From Clostridia bacterium (GTDB lineage Bacteria > Bacillota > Clostridia > Christensenellales > CAG-138): a DNA stretch of 64,000 nt. This document shows, piece by piece, positions 1-8,775 of this stretch (position 1 is the first letter of the stretch; each line of letters starts with the position of its first letter). A model generated the notes under the pieces. The model was given only the letters and a program-made list of their open reading frames with translations, had not been told where the DNA came from and searched no databases. The stretch is from positions 1 through 64,000 of the forward strand of contig JAFWVQ010000066.1 in assembly GCA_017523925.1 (NCBI GenBank), read 5' to 3'. The translations under genes and the position numbers were made by a program.

Positions 1-186
1 AGGGGCTACCCCATAACGAGCATCCATTATCTTTCGGACGGATTATTGAAGATCGAATATGAAATGCTTGAGGATGGATCGCTCGTAATATCCAATATGG
101 TCTATTCGCCCGATTATACGCTCAAGCATACCGTTGGCGAGGTCATCAACTACCGCATAGAGCCCATCGATCTGCCGGAGAAATAA
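1..186 (+). CDS. C-terminal end of an unidentified protein (5' truncated by the window edge)
   Basis: An open frame runs from the first base to a TAA at 184-186 and gives 61 residues. The fragment has a plain soluble composition, alternating hydrophobic residues typical of beta structure (for example LLKIEYEML and LVISNMVYS), and no recognisable motif. The start and most of the gene lie outside the window, so no function is proposed. It is in the same direction as the purine genes, but a 212-bp gap with its own hairpin and promoter separates it from purE, so it is probably a separate transcription unit. Confidence 0.6.
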   Translation, partial: RGYPITSIHYLSDGLLKIEYEMLEDGSLVISNMVYSPDYTLKHTVGEVINYRIEPIDLPEK

Positions 187-229
187 GCGGCTTAATGGGC
201 TTTGAGCGCACCAAGAAAAACGCATATTC

Positions 230-262
230 GCGGGTTTCCGACAAATATATTCGGAGACCCGC
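230..262. terminator. 12-bp-arm hairpin after the truncated gene
   Basis: The arms 230-241 and 251-262 pair with one G-T wobble around a 9-base AT-rich loop. No T-run follows on the + strand. On the - strand the stem is followed by an interrupted T-rich stretch. It may end the upstream transcript, but the missing U-tract keeps this tentative. Confidence 0.35.
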
Positions 263-326
263 AATTATATTAGATGCAACGCGGGTTTTTATAAGGCTCA
301 AATCGTGCGCAAGTGCCGTTTGGGGC

Positions 327-356
327 TTGCTTTTATACGGCAAAATCTGATAAAAT
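327..356 (+). promoter_or_regulatory. probable sigma-A promoter of the purine operon
   Basis: TTGCTT (327-332) lies 18 bases before TAAAAT (351-356), about 45 bases ahead of the purE start. No purine-riboswitch-like or PurR-box-like pattern was recognised between it and purE. Confidence 0.5.
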
Positions 357-398
357 AGTACTATCTATTCAATCATGAGCCAAACGGAGGAACACACC

Positions 399-896
399 AT
401 GAAAAAGGTTGCCGTTATTATGGGTTCGGACAGCGATCTGCCGCTCGTTAAAGCCTGCGCGGAGAAGCTCAAGGAGCTCGGCATCGAATATGAAATGCAC
501 ATAATGAGCGCACACAGAACGCCCGGCGCGGTCAGCGAATTCGCTTCCTCGGCATACGAGCGCGGCTTCGGCGTTATAATCGCCGCTGCGGGCAAGGCCG
601 CGCATCTCGGCGGCTTTATCGCCGCACACACCACGCTGCCCGTTATCGGCATACCGCTCAAATCCTCGGCGCTCGACGGTATGGATGCGCTGCTTGCCAC
701 GGTGCAGATGCCCTCGGGCATACCCGTTGCCACCGTTGCGATAGACGGCTGCGCCAACGCCGCCATCCTCGCCGCGCAGATGCTCGCGCTTTCCGAGCCC
801 GAGCTGCATGAGAGGCTTGAGAAGATGCGAAGAGATATGTCCGAAGCCGTCCGCAAAAAGGATGCCGCGCTTCAGGCAGCCGAGCCGAACGCATAA
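399..896 (+). CDS. purE: N5-carboxyaminoimidazole ribonucleotide mutase PurE
   Basis: PurE rearranges N5-CAIR to CAIR in de novo IMP synthesis. The 165-aa product has the family length. GSDSD (residues 9-13) and SAHRTP (37-42) form the nucleotide site, followed by a Gly/Ala-rich AAHLGG loop near 67-72 and a conserved [14 protein letters not shown] stretch near 92. An upstream ATG at 375 is in frame, but GGAGG at 386-390 sits inside that extension and is well placed for 399, so 399 is chosen. The motifs look like the class I enzyme, which normally needs PurK; no purK is in the window, so it is elsewhere or absent. First gene of the operon. Confidence 0.95.
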   Translation: MKKVAVIMGSDSDLPLVKACAEKLKELGIEYEMHIMSAHRTPGAVSEFASSAYERGFGVIIAAAGKAAHLGGFIAAHTTLPVIGIPLKSSALDGMDALLATVQMPSGIPVATVAIDGCANAAILAAQMLALSEPELHERLEKMRRDMSEAVRKKDAALQAAEPNA

Positions 897-982
897 CTCA
901 ATACATGCACGAAACAGCCGCGATCTTCAAGCGGCTTTCAAAATTTATTAAGAATCAATACTTTACTTTTCGGAGGATATCT

Positions 983-1693
983 ATGAAAAAGCTCGAACAG
1001 CTCTACGAGGGCAAGGCAAAGAAGGTTTACTCGACCGACGTCGAGGGCGTTTACATCGTGGACTATAAGGACGATGCGACCGCATTCAACGGTGAAAAGA
1101 AGGGCACCATCATCGGCAAGGGCGTTATCAACAACCGCGTAACGAACCACCTTATGAAGATGCTTGAAAAAGAGGGCATCCCCACCCATCTTGTGGAGGA
1201 GCTTTCCGAGCGCGAAACGGCGGTCAAGGCGGTTAAAATAATTCCCCTTGAGGTGATCGTTCGCAACGTTGCGGCGGGCTCGCTCTCCAAGCGCCTCGGC
1301 CTTCCCGAGGGTACGCCGATGAAGAAGACCGTGCTCGAATTCTCGTATAAGGACGACGAGCTCGGCGATCCGATGATCAACGACTACCATATCTTCGCCA
1401 TCGAGCTCTGCACCCCCGAGGAGCTGGATATCATCAAGGATTATGCGCTGCGCATAAACGATATCCTGCGCGAATACTTCAAGGGACTGAATATCGACCT
1501 TATCGACTTCAAGCTCGAGTTCGGCAAAACTGCGGACGGCACGATCGTTCTTGCGGACGAGATCTCGCCCGACACCTGCCGCTTCTGGGACAGCACGACC
1601 CATGAAAAGCTGGATAAGGACCGCTTCCGCCGCGATATGGGCAACGTTGAGGGCGCGTACCAGGAGATACTGCGCCGCCTGATGGGCGAATAA
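983..1693 (+). CDS. purC: phosphoribosylaminoimidazole-succinocarboxamide synthase PurC
   Basis: SAICAR synthetase joins aspartate to CAIR with ATP. The 236-aa length is typical. The N-terminal EGKAKKVY motif (9-16) is the family nucleotide-binding start, and SPDTCRFWD near residue 197 is the conserved C-terminal signature. A strong GGAGG at 972-976 lies 6 bases before ATG 983; a longer in-frame reading from 905 has no such site. It lies 86 bp after purE and 68 bp before purF, as expected for a purine operon. Confidence 0.96.
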   Translation: MKKLEQLYEGKAKKVYSTDVEGVYIVDYKDDATAFNGEKKGTIIGKGVINNRVTNHLMKMLEKEGIPTHLVEELSERETAVKAVKIIPLEVIVRNVAAGSLSKRLGLPEGTPMKKTVLEFSYKDDELGDPMINDYHIFAIELCTPEELDIIKDYALRINDILREYFKGLNIDLIDFKLEFGKTADGTIVLADEISPDTCRFWDSTTHEKLDKDRFRRDMGNVEGAYQEILRRLMGE

Positions 1694-1761
1694 GCGCGAT
1701 CGCCGCCGCCAACAATAATACAAGCGAAACCAAAATAAACTACGAAAGAAGTTCGTTTTAA

Positions 1762-3234
1762 ATGGAATTTTTCGATAAGAACGATGAAGTATTCGAGGGT
1801 CTCAAGGAGGAATGCGGCGTTTTCGGCGTTTCCTCCCCCGAGCGCGACGACGTTGCGCGAATGACCTATTACGCGCTCTACGCCCTTCAGCACAGGGGTC
1901 AGCAGAGCGCGGGCATCGCCGTGAACGACGACGGCGTTATCGCTTCGCACGCGGACGAAGGGCTTGTGAACGACGTTTTCGACGAGCAGACCATGGCGCG
2001 GCTCGGGCTCGGCAGCATGGCGGTGGGCCACGTTCGCTACTCCACCACGGGCTATGAAAAGCGCATCAACTGCCAGCCCCTCGTTGTGAACCACCACAAG
2101 GGCGCGATGGCGCTTGCGCATAACGGCAACCTCACAAACGACGCGGAGCTTCGCGAGGAGCTGGAGCTTGCGGGCTCCATCTTCCACACCACGAGCGACA
2201 CCGAGGTCATTGCGTACACGATCACCAAGGAAAGGCTCGCAACGACCTGCATCGAGGAGGCCGTGGCAAGGGCTATGGACAGGATAAAGGGCGCGTATTC
2301 GCTCGTTATCATGAGCCCCAAGAAGCTGATCGGCGTTCGCGACCCGAACGGCTTCCGCCCGCTGTGTATCGGCAGGCTTGCAAACGGCGGCTGGGCCTTC
2401 GCTTCGGAGAGCTGTGCGCTCGACAGCATCGGCGCGAAGTACGTTCGCGAGGTCGAGCCCGGCGAGATCGTGGTCGTTAAGGACGGCGAGATCATGAGCG
2501 ATCGGCGGCACTGCGGCACGGCGAACCCCGGCTTCTGCGTGTTTGAATACATCTATTTCGCGCGGCCGGACAGCGTTATCGACGGCTGCTCGGTGCATCT
2601 TGCGCGGCAGAGGGCCGGCGAATTTCTGCACGATCAGTACCCCGTTGAGGCGGACGTTATAATCGGCGTTCCCGATTCGGGCCTCGATGCGGCGATCGGC
2701 TATTCGATCCGCTCCGGCATCCCCTACGGCATCGGTCTTATCAAGAATAAATACATCGGAAGGACATTCATCCAGCCCACGCAGACCGACCGCGAGAAGG
2801 GCGTTCGCATCAAGCTGAACCCGGTTCCCTCCACGGTGAGAGGAAAGCGCGTTGTGCTTGTGGACGACTCGATCGTTCGCGGAACGACGATAAAGCGCAT
2901 AGTCAGCCTGCTTCGCGAAGCGGGCGCGACCGAGGTGCATATCCGCCTTGCATCGCCCAAGTTCCTCTACCCCTGCTACTTCGGCACGGACGTTCCCTCG
3001 AGGGAGAATCTGATCGCCGTTAAGTATAACGACGAGGAGCTCAAGGCGCAGATCGGCGCGGATTCGATCGGCTTTTTGAGCGTGGAGAACGCCAAGCTGC
3101 TGACCGGCGAGCCCGGAAGGGGCTTCTGCACCGGCTGCTTCACGGGCGAGTATCCCTGCGAGCCGCCCAAGCGCAAATGGATCAATAGATGGCAGACCAA
3201 GCTCAGCGAGCGTCAGGATAAGGACGATGATTGA
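1762..3234 (+). CDS. purF: amidophosphoribosyltransferase PurF
   Basis: It catalyses the first committed step, PRPP + glutamine to phosphoribosylamine. The 490-aa protein begins with a 17-residue propeptide before Cys18 (EECGVFG), which becomes the N-terminal nucleophile of the glutaminase domain. The phosphoribosyltransferase PRPP motif VVLVDDSIVRGTT lies near residues 362-374. The C-terminal CTGCFTGEYP motif is the cysteine pair of the [4Fe-4S]-containing Bacillus-type enzymes, so an oxygen-labile cluster is expected. All catalytic features are intact. Confidence 0.97.
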   Translation: MEFFDKNDEVFEGLKEECGVFGVSSPERDDVARMTYYALYALQHRGQQSAGIAVNDDGVIASHADEGLVNDVFDEQTMARLGLGSMAVGHVRYSTTGYEKRINCQPLVVNHHKGAMALAHNGNLTNDAELREELELAGSIFHTTSDTEVIAYTITKERLATTCIEEAVARAMDRIKGAYSLVIMSPKKLIGVRDPNGFRPLCIGRLANGGWAFASESCALDSIGAKYVREVEPGEIVVVKDGEIMSDRRHCGTANPGFCVFEYIYFARPDSVIDGCSVHLARQRAGEFLHDQYPVEADVIIGVPDSGLDAAIGYSIRSGIPYGIGLIKNKYIGRTFIQPTQTDREKGVRIKLNPVPSTVRGKRVVLVDDSIVRGTTIKRIVSLLREAGATEVHIRLASPKFLYPCYFGTDVPSRENLIAVKYNDEELKAQIGADSIGFLSVENAKLLTGEPGRGFCTGCFTGEYPCEPPKRKWINRWQTKLSERQDKDDD

Positions 3235-3301
3235 GTTCGGTTGAACAATGTGTCTACCGCAAGCTGCATTAAGTCCAATTCAGGAACTCAAGGAGGGAAC
3301 G

Positions 3302-3871
3302 ATGAGATTAGCAAAAGCATCAATTTTACTGCTGCTTGCAGGCGTGCTTGCGGCATCCGCACTTTTACTCGGCTGTACACCTCAAGATTCGCGTTCCGCA
3401 CGGCTCGCCCCCGCTGTCGGCGAATGGTCCTCGGAGTGCAAGCTCGCAGATATGGATCTTTCGGATCTTACCGGTCTCGAGAAGCTTGTGGCAAATGCGC
3501 TTTCCGACTCGTTCAGGATATCCTTCAACGTTCAGTTCGTTGATGACGGCACCTTTTCATACAACATCGATCGTGAGTCGGTTAGGGGCGTCATCTTGAA
3601 TGCGATTAGCTGGCTTGGCGACGCCTTCATCGGCGTTGATCCATCGTCATTCATTGAAAAGCTGATGGATAAGCTTCTGCTCAGCATCATGCACGACAAG
3701 CTGAATGATCACGAGTTCGGCACCTACAACGTTTCGGATTCCGTCATCTCCGCTGCGACCGAAAGCGGAAAAAGCCTTTCCTTCCGTTTGATCGGCGGAA
3801 AACTCGTGCAGCTCAGCAGCGACGGAAGCGACCTTATGGTTTTCAGCAAGGTTGAAAAGCCAACGACCTAA
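3302..3871 (+). CDS. predicted lipoprotein inside the purine operon, function unknown
   Basis: A 189-aa protein with a type II signal peptide: MRLAK, a hydrophobic core, then the lipobox LLGC with Cys25 as the lipid site. The ATG at 3302 follows AAGGAGG at 3290-3296; an upstream in-frame ATG at 3248 would put charged sequence before the signal and is rejected. The mature part includes a run that may be amphipathic (about 100-130) and ends with beta-like segments; no family is recognised. It interrupts purF and purM on the same strand with a repeat element following it, so its place in the operon may be incidental. Confidence 0.75.
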   Translation: MRLAKASILLLLAGVLAASALLLGCTPQDSRSARLAPAVGEWSSECKLADMDLSDLTGLEKLVANALSDSFRISFNVQFVDDGTFSYNIDRESVRGVILNAISWLGDAFIGVDPSSFIEKLMDKLLLSIMHDKLNDHEFGTYNVSDSVISAATESGKSLSFRLIGGKLVQLSSDGSDLMVFSKVEKPTT

Positions 3872-3957
3872 TCGGGTGCTGACACGGCGAGCCCGGCGGC
3901 ATGATAAGGACGAGGATCGAGACTTTCCCTCATAATGAATAGCACGGATAAATTGCA

Positions 3958-4014
3958 GGAATTCCCACGGAATTCCAACCTCAACTATTCATTATTCACT
4001 ATTCACTATTCACT
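3958..4014. repeat. dispersed repeat copy 1 (hairpin plus CTATTCA heptamers)
   Basis: A short palindrome (GGAATTCC-CAC-GGAATTCC, 3958-3976) is followed by tandem CTATTCA/CTATTCATTATTCA heptamers up to 4014. The same arrangement occurs at 24427, and in the opposite orientation at 32979, 40754 and 49312. It lies just before the purM ribosome-binding site. Confidence 0.8.
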
Positions 4015-4035
4015 AAAAATTCGGAGGAAGATCAA

Positions 4036-5079
4036 ATGAGCATCAAGGACTCAAGGAGCAAGAGCTACGAGGCTGCGGGCGTGGACATCACCGCCGGCTA
4101 TCGCGCGGTCGAGCTTATGAAGAAGCATATCGCGCGCACCGTCACCCCCGGCGCAATGCCCTCCATCGGCAATTTCGGCGGACTTTTCGTGCCCGAGCTT
4201 GCCGGAATGAAGGAGCCGATACTCGTCAGCGGTACGGACGGCGTCGGCACCAAGCTCAAGCTCGCTTTCCTTATGGACAAACACAACACGGTGGGCATCG
4301 ACTGCGTTGCGATGAGCGTGAACGACATAATCTGCTGCGGCGCAAAGCCCATGTTCTTCCTCGATTATATCGCGCTTGGAAAGAACATTCCCGAGAAGGT
4401 GGCCTCGATCGTTGAAGGCGTGGCGGAGGGCTGCGTTCAGGCGGGCTGTGCGCTCATAGGCGGCGAGACCGCCGAGATGCCCGGCTTCTATCCCGAGGAT
4501 GAATACGACCTTGCCGGCTTCGCCGTCGGCATAGTCGATAAGGAAAAGATATTCGACGTGGGATCCCAGCAGGAGGGCGACGCGATCATCGCGCTTCCCT
4601 CGAGCGGCTTCCATTCCAACGGCTATTCGCTCGTTCGCAAGGTGTTCAACCTCAATTCAAGCGCCGTGCTCGAAACGAGTATTCCCGAGCTCGGCTGCAC
4701 GCTGGGCGAAGCGCTTATCGCGCCCACGAGGATCTACGTTAAGAGCGTGCTCGCGCTTGCCGATGAGGTTACCGTCAAGGGCTGCGCGCATATCACAGGC
4801 GGCGGCTTCTATGAGAATATCCCCCGCGCGGTAAAATCGGGCCTTTGCGCCAAGATCGACAAGGCCTCGCTCAAGGTGCCGCCCGTATTCACTCTGCTTG
4901 CCGGCACCGGCGGCATCCCCGAAAGGGATATGTTCAACACGTTCAACATGGGCGTTGGAATGTGCGTTATAGTCAATAAAGCCGACGCCGAAAGGGCGGT
5001 CGAGATCCTGCGCAGTAACGGCGAGCAGGCCTATATCATGGGCGAGCTCAAAAAGGGAGAAGGAGTTGAAATATGTTAA
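4036..5079 (+). CDS. purM: phosphoribosylformylglycinamidine cyclo-ligase PurM
   Basis: AIR synthetase closes the imidazole ring of FGAM with ATP. 347 aa, the usual length. The signature DGVGTKLK (near 68-75), the [10 protein letters not shown] stretch (near 95-104), [11 protein letters not shown] (near 143-153) and the [12 protein letters not shown] motif (near 254-265) are all present. GGAGG at 4022-4026 precedes the ATG. The 3' end overlaps purN by 7 bases, indicating translational coupling with the next step in the pathway but one. Confidence 0.97.
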   Translation: MSIKDSRSKSYEAAGVDITAGYRAVELMKKHIARTVTPGAMPSIGNFGGLFVPELAGMKEPILVSGTDGVGTKLKLAFLMDKHNTVGIDCVAMSVNDIICCGAKPMFFLDYIALGKNIPEKVASIVEGVAEGCVQAGCALIGGETAEMPGFYPEDEYDLAGFAVGIVDKEKIFDVGSQQEGDAIIALPSSGFHSNGYSLVRKVFNLNSSAVLETSIPELGCTLGEALIAPTRIYVKSVLALADEVTVKGCAHITGGGFYENIPRAVKSGLCAKIDKASLKVPPVFTLLAGTGGIPERDMFNTFNMGVGMCVIVNKADAERAVEILRSNGEQAYIMGELKKGEGVEIC

Positions 5080-5765
5080 AGCGTCCACGCGCCGCCGTAT
5101 TCGTTTCGGGCGGCGGAACCAATCTTCAGGCGCTTCTCGATAAGCGGGGCAGCGTCGTCACGAGCGGCGATATCGCGCTCGTTATCTCAAACAATCCCGA
5201 CGCATACGCGCTCGAGCGCGCAAGAGCGGCCGGGATCGATACGGCGTATATCCCCTTCGATAAGAATAATCCCTACACCTTCGAAAACGAGGTAAGCTGG
5301 CTTTTGAAGGACAAGGAGATAGACGTGATCGTGCTCGCGGGCTTTTTGTGCATACTCAGCGCACCCTTCACCGAGAGATACGACCACCGCATAATAAACG
5401 TGCATCCCTCGCTCATCCCCTCCTTCTGCGGCAAGGGCTTCTACGGGCTGAAGGTGCATAAAGCGGCGCTTGAATACGGCGTTAAGGTCACCGGCGCAAC
5501 GGTGCATTACGTGAACGCGGTTGCGGACGGCGGCGAGATAATACTTCAAAAGGCCGTTGAAGTTTTGGAGGGTGACACGCCCGAAACGCTTCAGCGCCGC
5601 GTTATGGAGCAGGCCGAATGGGAGCTGCTGCCCAAGGCGCTCGAGATGGTTTTCAAAAAGGTCATCGAGGAGGAGGGCGGAGCCGAGCCGCTTGCGGACG
5701 TTGAAGCGGACGTTGAAGCGGACGAAGCGGCGCAGGAAGCCGAGACCGCGGCGAGTGAGGAATGA
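5073..5765 (+). CDS. purN: phosphoribosylglycinamide formyltransferase PurN
   Basis: GAR transformylase uses 10-formyl-THF. The core of about 200 aa is canonical: the phosphate loop [12 protein letters not shown] near residue 10, the catalytic Asn/His in [11 protein letters not shown] near 109-119, and a conserved Asp in the [10 protein letters not shown] stretch near 150. A 30-residue acidic Ala/Glu-rich C-terminal tail ([14 protein letters not shown] type) is extra to the family and looks like a disordered extension. The start overlaps purM by 7 bases. FolD, encoded downstream, supplies the formyl donor pathway. Confidence 0.95.
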   Translation: MLKRPRAAVFVSGGGTNLQALLDKRGSVVTSGDIALVISNNPDAYALERARAAGIDTAYIPFDKNNPYTFENEVSWLLKDKEIDVIVLAGFLCILSAPFTERYDHRIINVHPSLIPSFCGKGFYGLKVHKAALEYGVKVTGATVHYVNAVADGGEIILQKAVEVLEGDTPETLQRRVMEQAEWELLPKALEMVFKKVIEEEGGAEPLADVEADVEADEAAQEAETAASEE

Positions 5766-5816
5766 TCAGCCGACGAGCTGCCCGATATTCGGGCAAGAAT
5801 CAATATGGAGAATTGA

Positions 5817-6740
5817 ATGGCGTTATTTAAAAGAAAGAAAGTTGTCCACCTCGATCCCGAGGGCTATGCGAAGAAGGTCAGGAGGATCCGCATAATCGTT
5901 ATCGCGCTGCTTGCCGGCATACTGGTCGGGCTCGGCGCAAGCTATCTTATCAGAAAGGTCATTATCCCCGGCAGGGAGTACAGCGAGGCGGAGGCCGCGC
6001 TGAATGCCGGCAATATCGCGGAGGGCATCGAACGGCTCACCCTGCTCGGCGATTACAAAGACGCCGCCAAGCGCGCCGCCGATATCGCATACGAGCGCTG
6101 CGGCAGCGACTACGACGTTCTCAAAACGCTTGAACCGGGCCAAAAGGTTCAGTTCGGGCGCTATGAGCAGGACGGCAACCCCAACAACGGCCCAGAGCCG
6201 ATAGTTTGGTGGGTCATGATGCGCTCGGATAACAGGCTGTACCTGCTTGCGGAAAGCGTGCTCGACCACCGGTCCTACAACAGCTCCGCGAGCGCCACCA
6301 CCTGGGCGGAGTGCCAAATGCGCTCCTGGCTCAACGGCGAGTTTATAAACGAGGCCTTCACGGAAAACGAGCGCCTTCTTATCGCCAGATCCACCGTCAA
6401 GGCCGAGTCCAACACCATCAGCGGCATCAAGGGCGGCGCCGATACCGTGGACAGGCTCTTTCTGATGAGCCTTGAAGAGCTTATGCGCATCGCGCGCACA
6501 GGCATCGGGATAAACGTTTTCGGCATGTATGCTTACCCGACCAAGCGGGCGCTTGCAAACGGCGTTGAGACCGCCGACTACGGCACCGCCTCCTGGTGGC
6601 TGCGCACGCCCGGGCTCAGTCAAAACAGCGTTACGGTATGCGACCCAAAGGGCGAGCCCATATACTCCAAGCGCGCAAATTACGAGGGCATCGGCGTTCG
6701 CCCCTGCCTGTGGCTCTTCACAGGCGAAAACGAGGGCTGA
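5817..6740 (+). CDS. membrane-anchored DUF6273-like protein
   Basis: 307 aa. A Lys/Arg-rich N-terminus is followed by one transmembrane helix (about residues 24-46), a short repeat-like helical segment (ALNAGNIAEGIERLTLLGDYKDAAKRA, in part), and a C-terminal domain from about residue 105. That domain contains FGRYEQDGNP, PIVWWVM, SWLNGEFINEAF, and GTASWWLRTPG, which are hallmarks I associate with the DUF6273 family of Firmicutes surface proteins. The C-terminal domain probably lies outside the cell. There is no obvious link to purine synthesis although it sits between purN and the cyclohydrolase gene. Confidence 0.8.
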   Translation: MALFKRKKVVHLDPEGYAKKVRRIRIIVIALLAGILVGLGASYLIRKVIIPGREYSEAEAALNAGNIAEGIERLTLLGDYKDAAKRAADIAYERCGSDYDVLKTLEPGQKVQFGRYEQDGNPNNGPEPIVWWVMMRSDNRLYLLAESVLDHRSYNSSASATTWAECQMRSWLNGEFINEAFTENERLLIARSTVKAESNTISGIKGGADTVDRLFLMSLEELMRIARTGIGINVFGMYAYPTKRALANGVETADYGTASWWLRTPGLSQNSVTVCDPKGEPIYSKRANYEGIGVRPCLWLFTGENEG

Positions 6741-6782
6741 TGCGCCTTCGCCCATCCCATAAATAATACGGAGACATCATAA

Positions 6783-7502
6783 ATGAACACGCTCGATAAG
6801 TATCTTGAAAACAACACCTACCCCGGCAGGGGCATAATCATCGGAAGCGATTCGATGGACAACGCGCTGATCGCTTACTTCATCATGGGCAGGAGCGAGA
6901 ACAGCCGCAACCGTATCTTCGAAGAGACCGAGGACGGCATCCGCACCCGCGCCTATGATGAATCCAAGCTCACCGACCCGAGCCTCATAATCTATGCGCC
7001 CGTTCGCAAGGTGGGCGGCGTTACGATCGTTACAAACGGCGATCAGACCGACACCGTGCGCGACGAGCTGATAAAGAGCGAATGCCCCGAAGCGGATTTC
7101 TCCGCTCGAAACGCGCTTGCGCTTCAAACGCGCGAATACGAGCCCGACCCGCCGAACTACACCCCGCGCATCAGCGGCATACTTGCAAAGAGCGGATATG
7201 AGCTCAGCATCCTCAAATCCGAGGATCAGAGCGGCGGCGTTTGCCAGCGCAATTTCTTCAAATACGCCTATGAGACCGGCGTTTGCCACTTCATCCACAC
7301 CTACGAGCACGACGGAGACCCGATACCGACCTTCCGCGGCGAACCGAGAAGGCTCGCCACCCCCGAGGGAAGCGTTGAGGCGATCGCAAACTATATTTGG
7401 AGCTGCCTTGATGAACACAACCGCGTTTCGCTCTTCGTTCGCAGGATATGCAGGGAGTGCGGCAGGGAGGAAAGCTTCATTATAAACAAGCATCTGCTTT
7501 GA
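6783..7502 (+). CDS. purO: IMP cyclohydrolase, PurO-like
   Basis: 239-aa protein of the stand-alone IMP cyclohydrolase family that replaces the N-terminal half of PurH. It closes FAICAR to IMP. The start MNTLDKYLENNTYPGRGIIIG, the segment AYFIMGRSENSRNR near 32-45 and the TNGDQTDT segment near 82-89 fit this family as I know it. It is directly followed by the gene for a stand-alone AICAR transformylase, so the two single-function enzymes together stand in for bifunctional PurH. Assignment rests on recognition and on this pairing. Confidence 0.85.
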   Translation: MNTLDKYLENNTYPGRGIIIGSDSMDNALIAYFIMGRSENSRNRIFEETEDGIRTRAYDESKLTDPSLIIYAPVRKVGGVTIVTNGDQTDTVRDELIKSECPEADFSARNALALQTREYEPDPPNYTPRISGILAKSGYELSILKSEDQSGGVCQRNFFKYAYETGVCHFIHTYEHDGDPIPTFRGEPRRLATPEGSVEAIANYIWSCLDEHNRVSLFVRRICRECGREESFIINKHLL

Positions 7503-7554
7503 CAAGAGTACGGAGCATTCGGCATTCGATAAAAAACAAATTACGGAGGAAAAT

Positions 7555-8727
7555 ATGCGTTACGAACTGAAATACGGCTGCAACCCCAACCAGAAGCCCG
7601 CCGCGATAAGCTTTGACGGCGAGCTGCCCATCACGGTTTTGAACGGCAGAGCGGGCTATATCAACCTGCTGGACGCGCTCAACGGCTATCAGCTCGTGCG
7701 CGAGCTCAAGCAGGCGACGGGCTATCCCGCCGCGACCAGCTTCAAGCACGTCAGCCCCGCAGGCGCGGCGATCGGTCTTCCGCTTACGGACGTGCTTAAA
7801 AAGATGTATTTCGTTGATGAAAAGCTCGAGCTCTCCCCCCTCGCCTGCGCCTACGTTCGCGCAAGGGGCGCGGACAGGATGAGCTCCTTCGGCGATTTTA
7901 TCGCGGTCAGCGATAAGGTCGATGCTTCGCTTGCAAAGCTCATCAAGCGCGAGGTTTCGGACGGCATCATCGCGCCCGATTACGACGAGGACGCGCTTGA
8001 AATACTCAAGGCGAAGAAGAACGGCGCATACACCGTTATCAAGATGGACGAGAGCTATACTCCCGCGCCGATCGAAACGCGCACCGTGTACGGCATCACC
8101 TTCGAGCAGGGCCGAAACGACGGCAGGATCGACGAAAAGCTGCTTGAGAACATCGTTACCGAGAATAAGACCATCCCCGAGAGCGCGAAGCGCGACCTGC
8201 TTATCGCGCTGATCACGCTCAAATACACCCAGTCCAACTCCGTTTGCTACGCCGAGGGCGGCCAGACCATCGGCGTTGGCGCGGGTCAGCAGAGCCGCAT
8301 CCACTGCACCCGTCTTGCGGGCAGCAAGGCCGATCTTTGGCACCTTCGCCAGTGTCCGAAGGTGCTCGCGCTTCCCTTCAAGAGCGATCTGCCCCGCCCC
8401 AACCGCGACAACGCGATCGACGTTTACCTCAATGACGACGAATGCGGCGACGTGCTCGACGAGGGCCGCTGGCAGCAGTTCTTCACCGTGCGCCCCGAGC
8501 CGATGACGAAGGAAGAAAAGAAGGCGTGGCTTGCGAATTTCACCGAGACCGCGCTTGCGAGCGACGCATTCTTCCCCTTCAGCGACAATATCGAGCGCGC
8601 CCATAGGAGCGGCGTCCGCTACATCGCCCAGCCCGGCGGCTCCGTGCGCGATGACGACGTTATCGCCTGCTGCAACGAGCACGGCATGGTAATGGCGTTT
8701 ACGGGTCTTCGGCTCTTCCACCACTGA
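7555..8727 (+). CDS. purH: stand-alone AICAR transformylase (PurH C-terminal domain type)
   Basis: 390 aa. It transfers a formyl group from 10-formyl-THF to AICAR. It begins at the transformylase domain (LKYGCNPNQKPA) and has SFKHVSPAGAA near 62-72, RARGADRMSSFGDF near 103-116, and TNSVCYAEGGQTIGVGAGQQSR-like catalytic sequence near 224-245. There is no inosine-monophosphate cyclohydrolase (MGS-like) domain at the N-terminus, so it is the split form. GGAGG lies 6 bases before ATG 7555. Neighbours on both sides are purine genes. Confidence 0.93.
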   Translation: MRYELKYGCNPNQKPAAISFDGELPITVLNGRAGYINLLDALNGYQLVRELKQATGYPAATSFKHVSPAGAAIGLPLTDVLKKMYFVDEKLELSPLACAYVRARGADRMSSFGDFIAVSDKVDASLAKLIKREVSDGIIAPDYDEDALEILKAKKNGAYTVIKMDESYTPAPIETRTVYGITFEQGRNDGRIDEKLLENIVTENKTIPESAKRDLLIALITLKYTQSNSVCYAEGGQTIGVGAGQQSRIHCTRLAGSKADLWHLRQCPKVLALPFKSDLPRPNRDNAIDVYLNDDECGDVLDEGRWQQFFTVRPEPMTKEEKKAWLANFTETALASDAFFPFSDNIERAHRSGVRYIAQPGGSVRDDDVIACCNEHGMVMAFTGLRLFHH

Positions 8728-8775
8728 TAAAGCAAATTGTAATATAGAAAATTTGTAGGAAAGGCGGTAAAGACT

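Noticed and set aside
187-398. Purine riboswitch or FMN riboswitch upstream of purE or of the flavin locus
   Set aside because: The conserved cores of these riboswitches could not be found at 187-398 or 17181-17368; simple promoters and palindromes explain these gaps.
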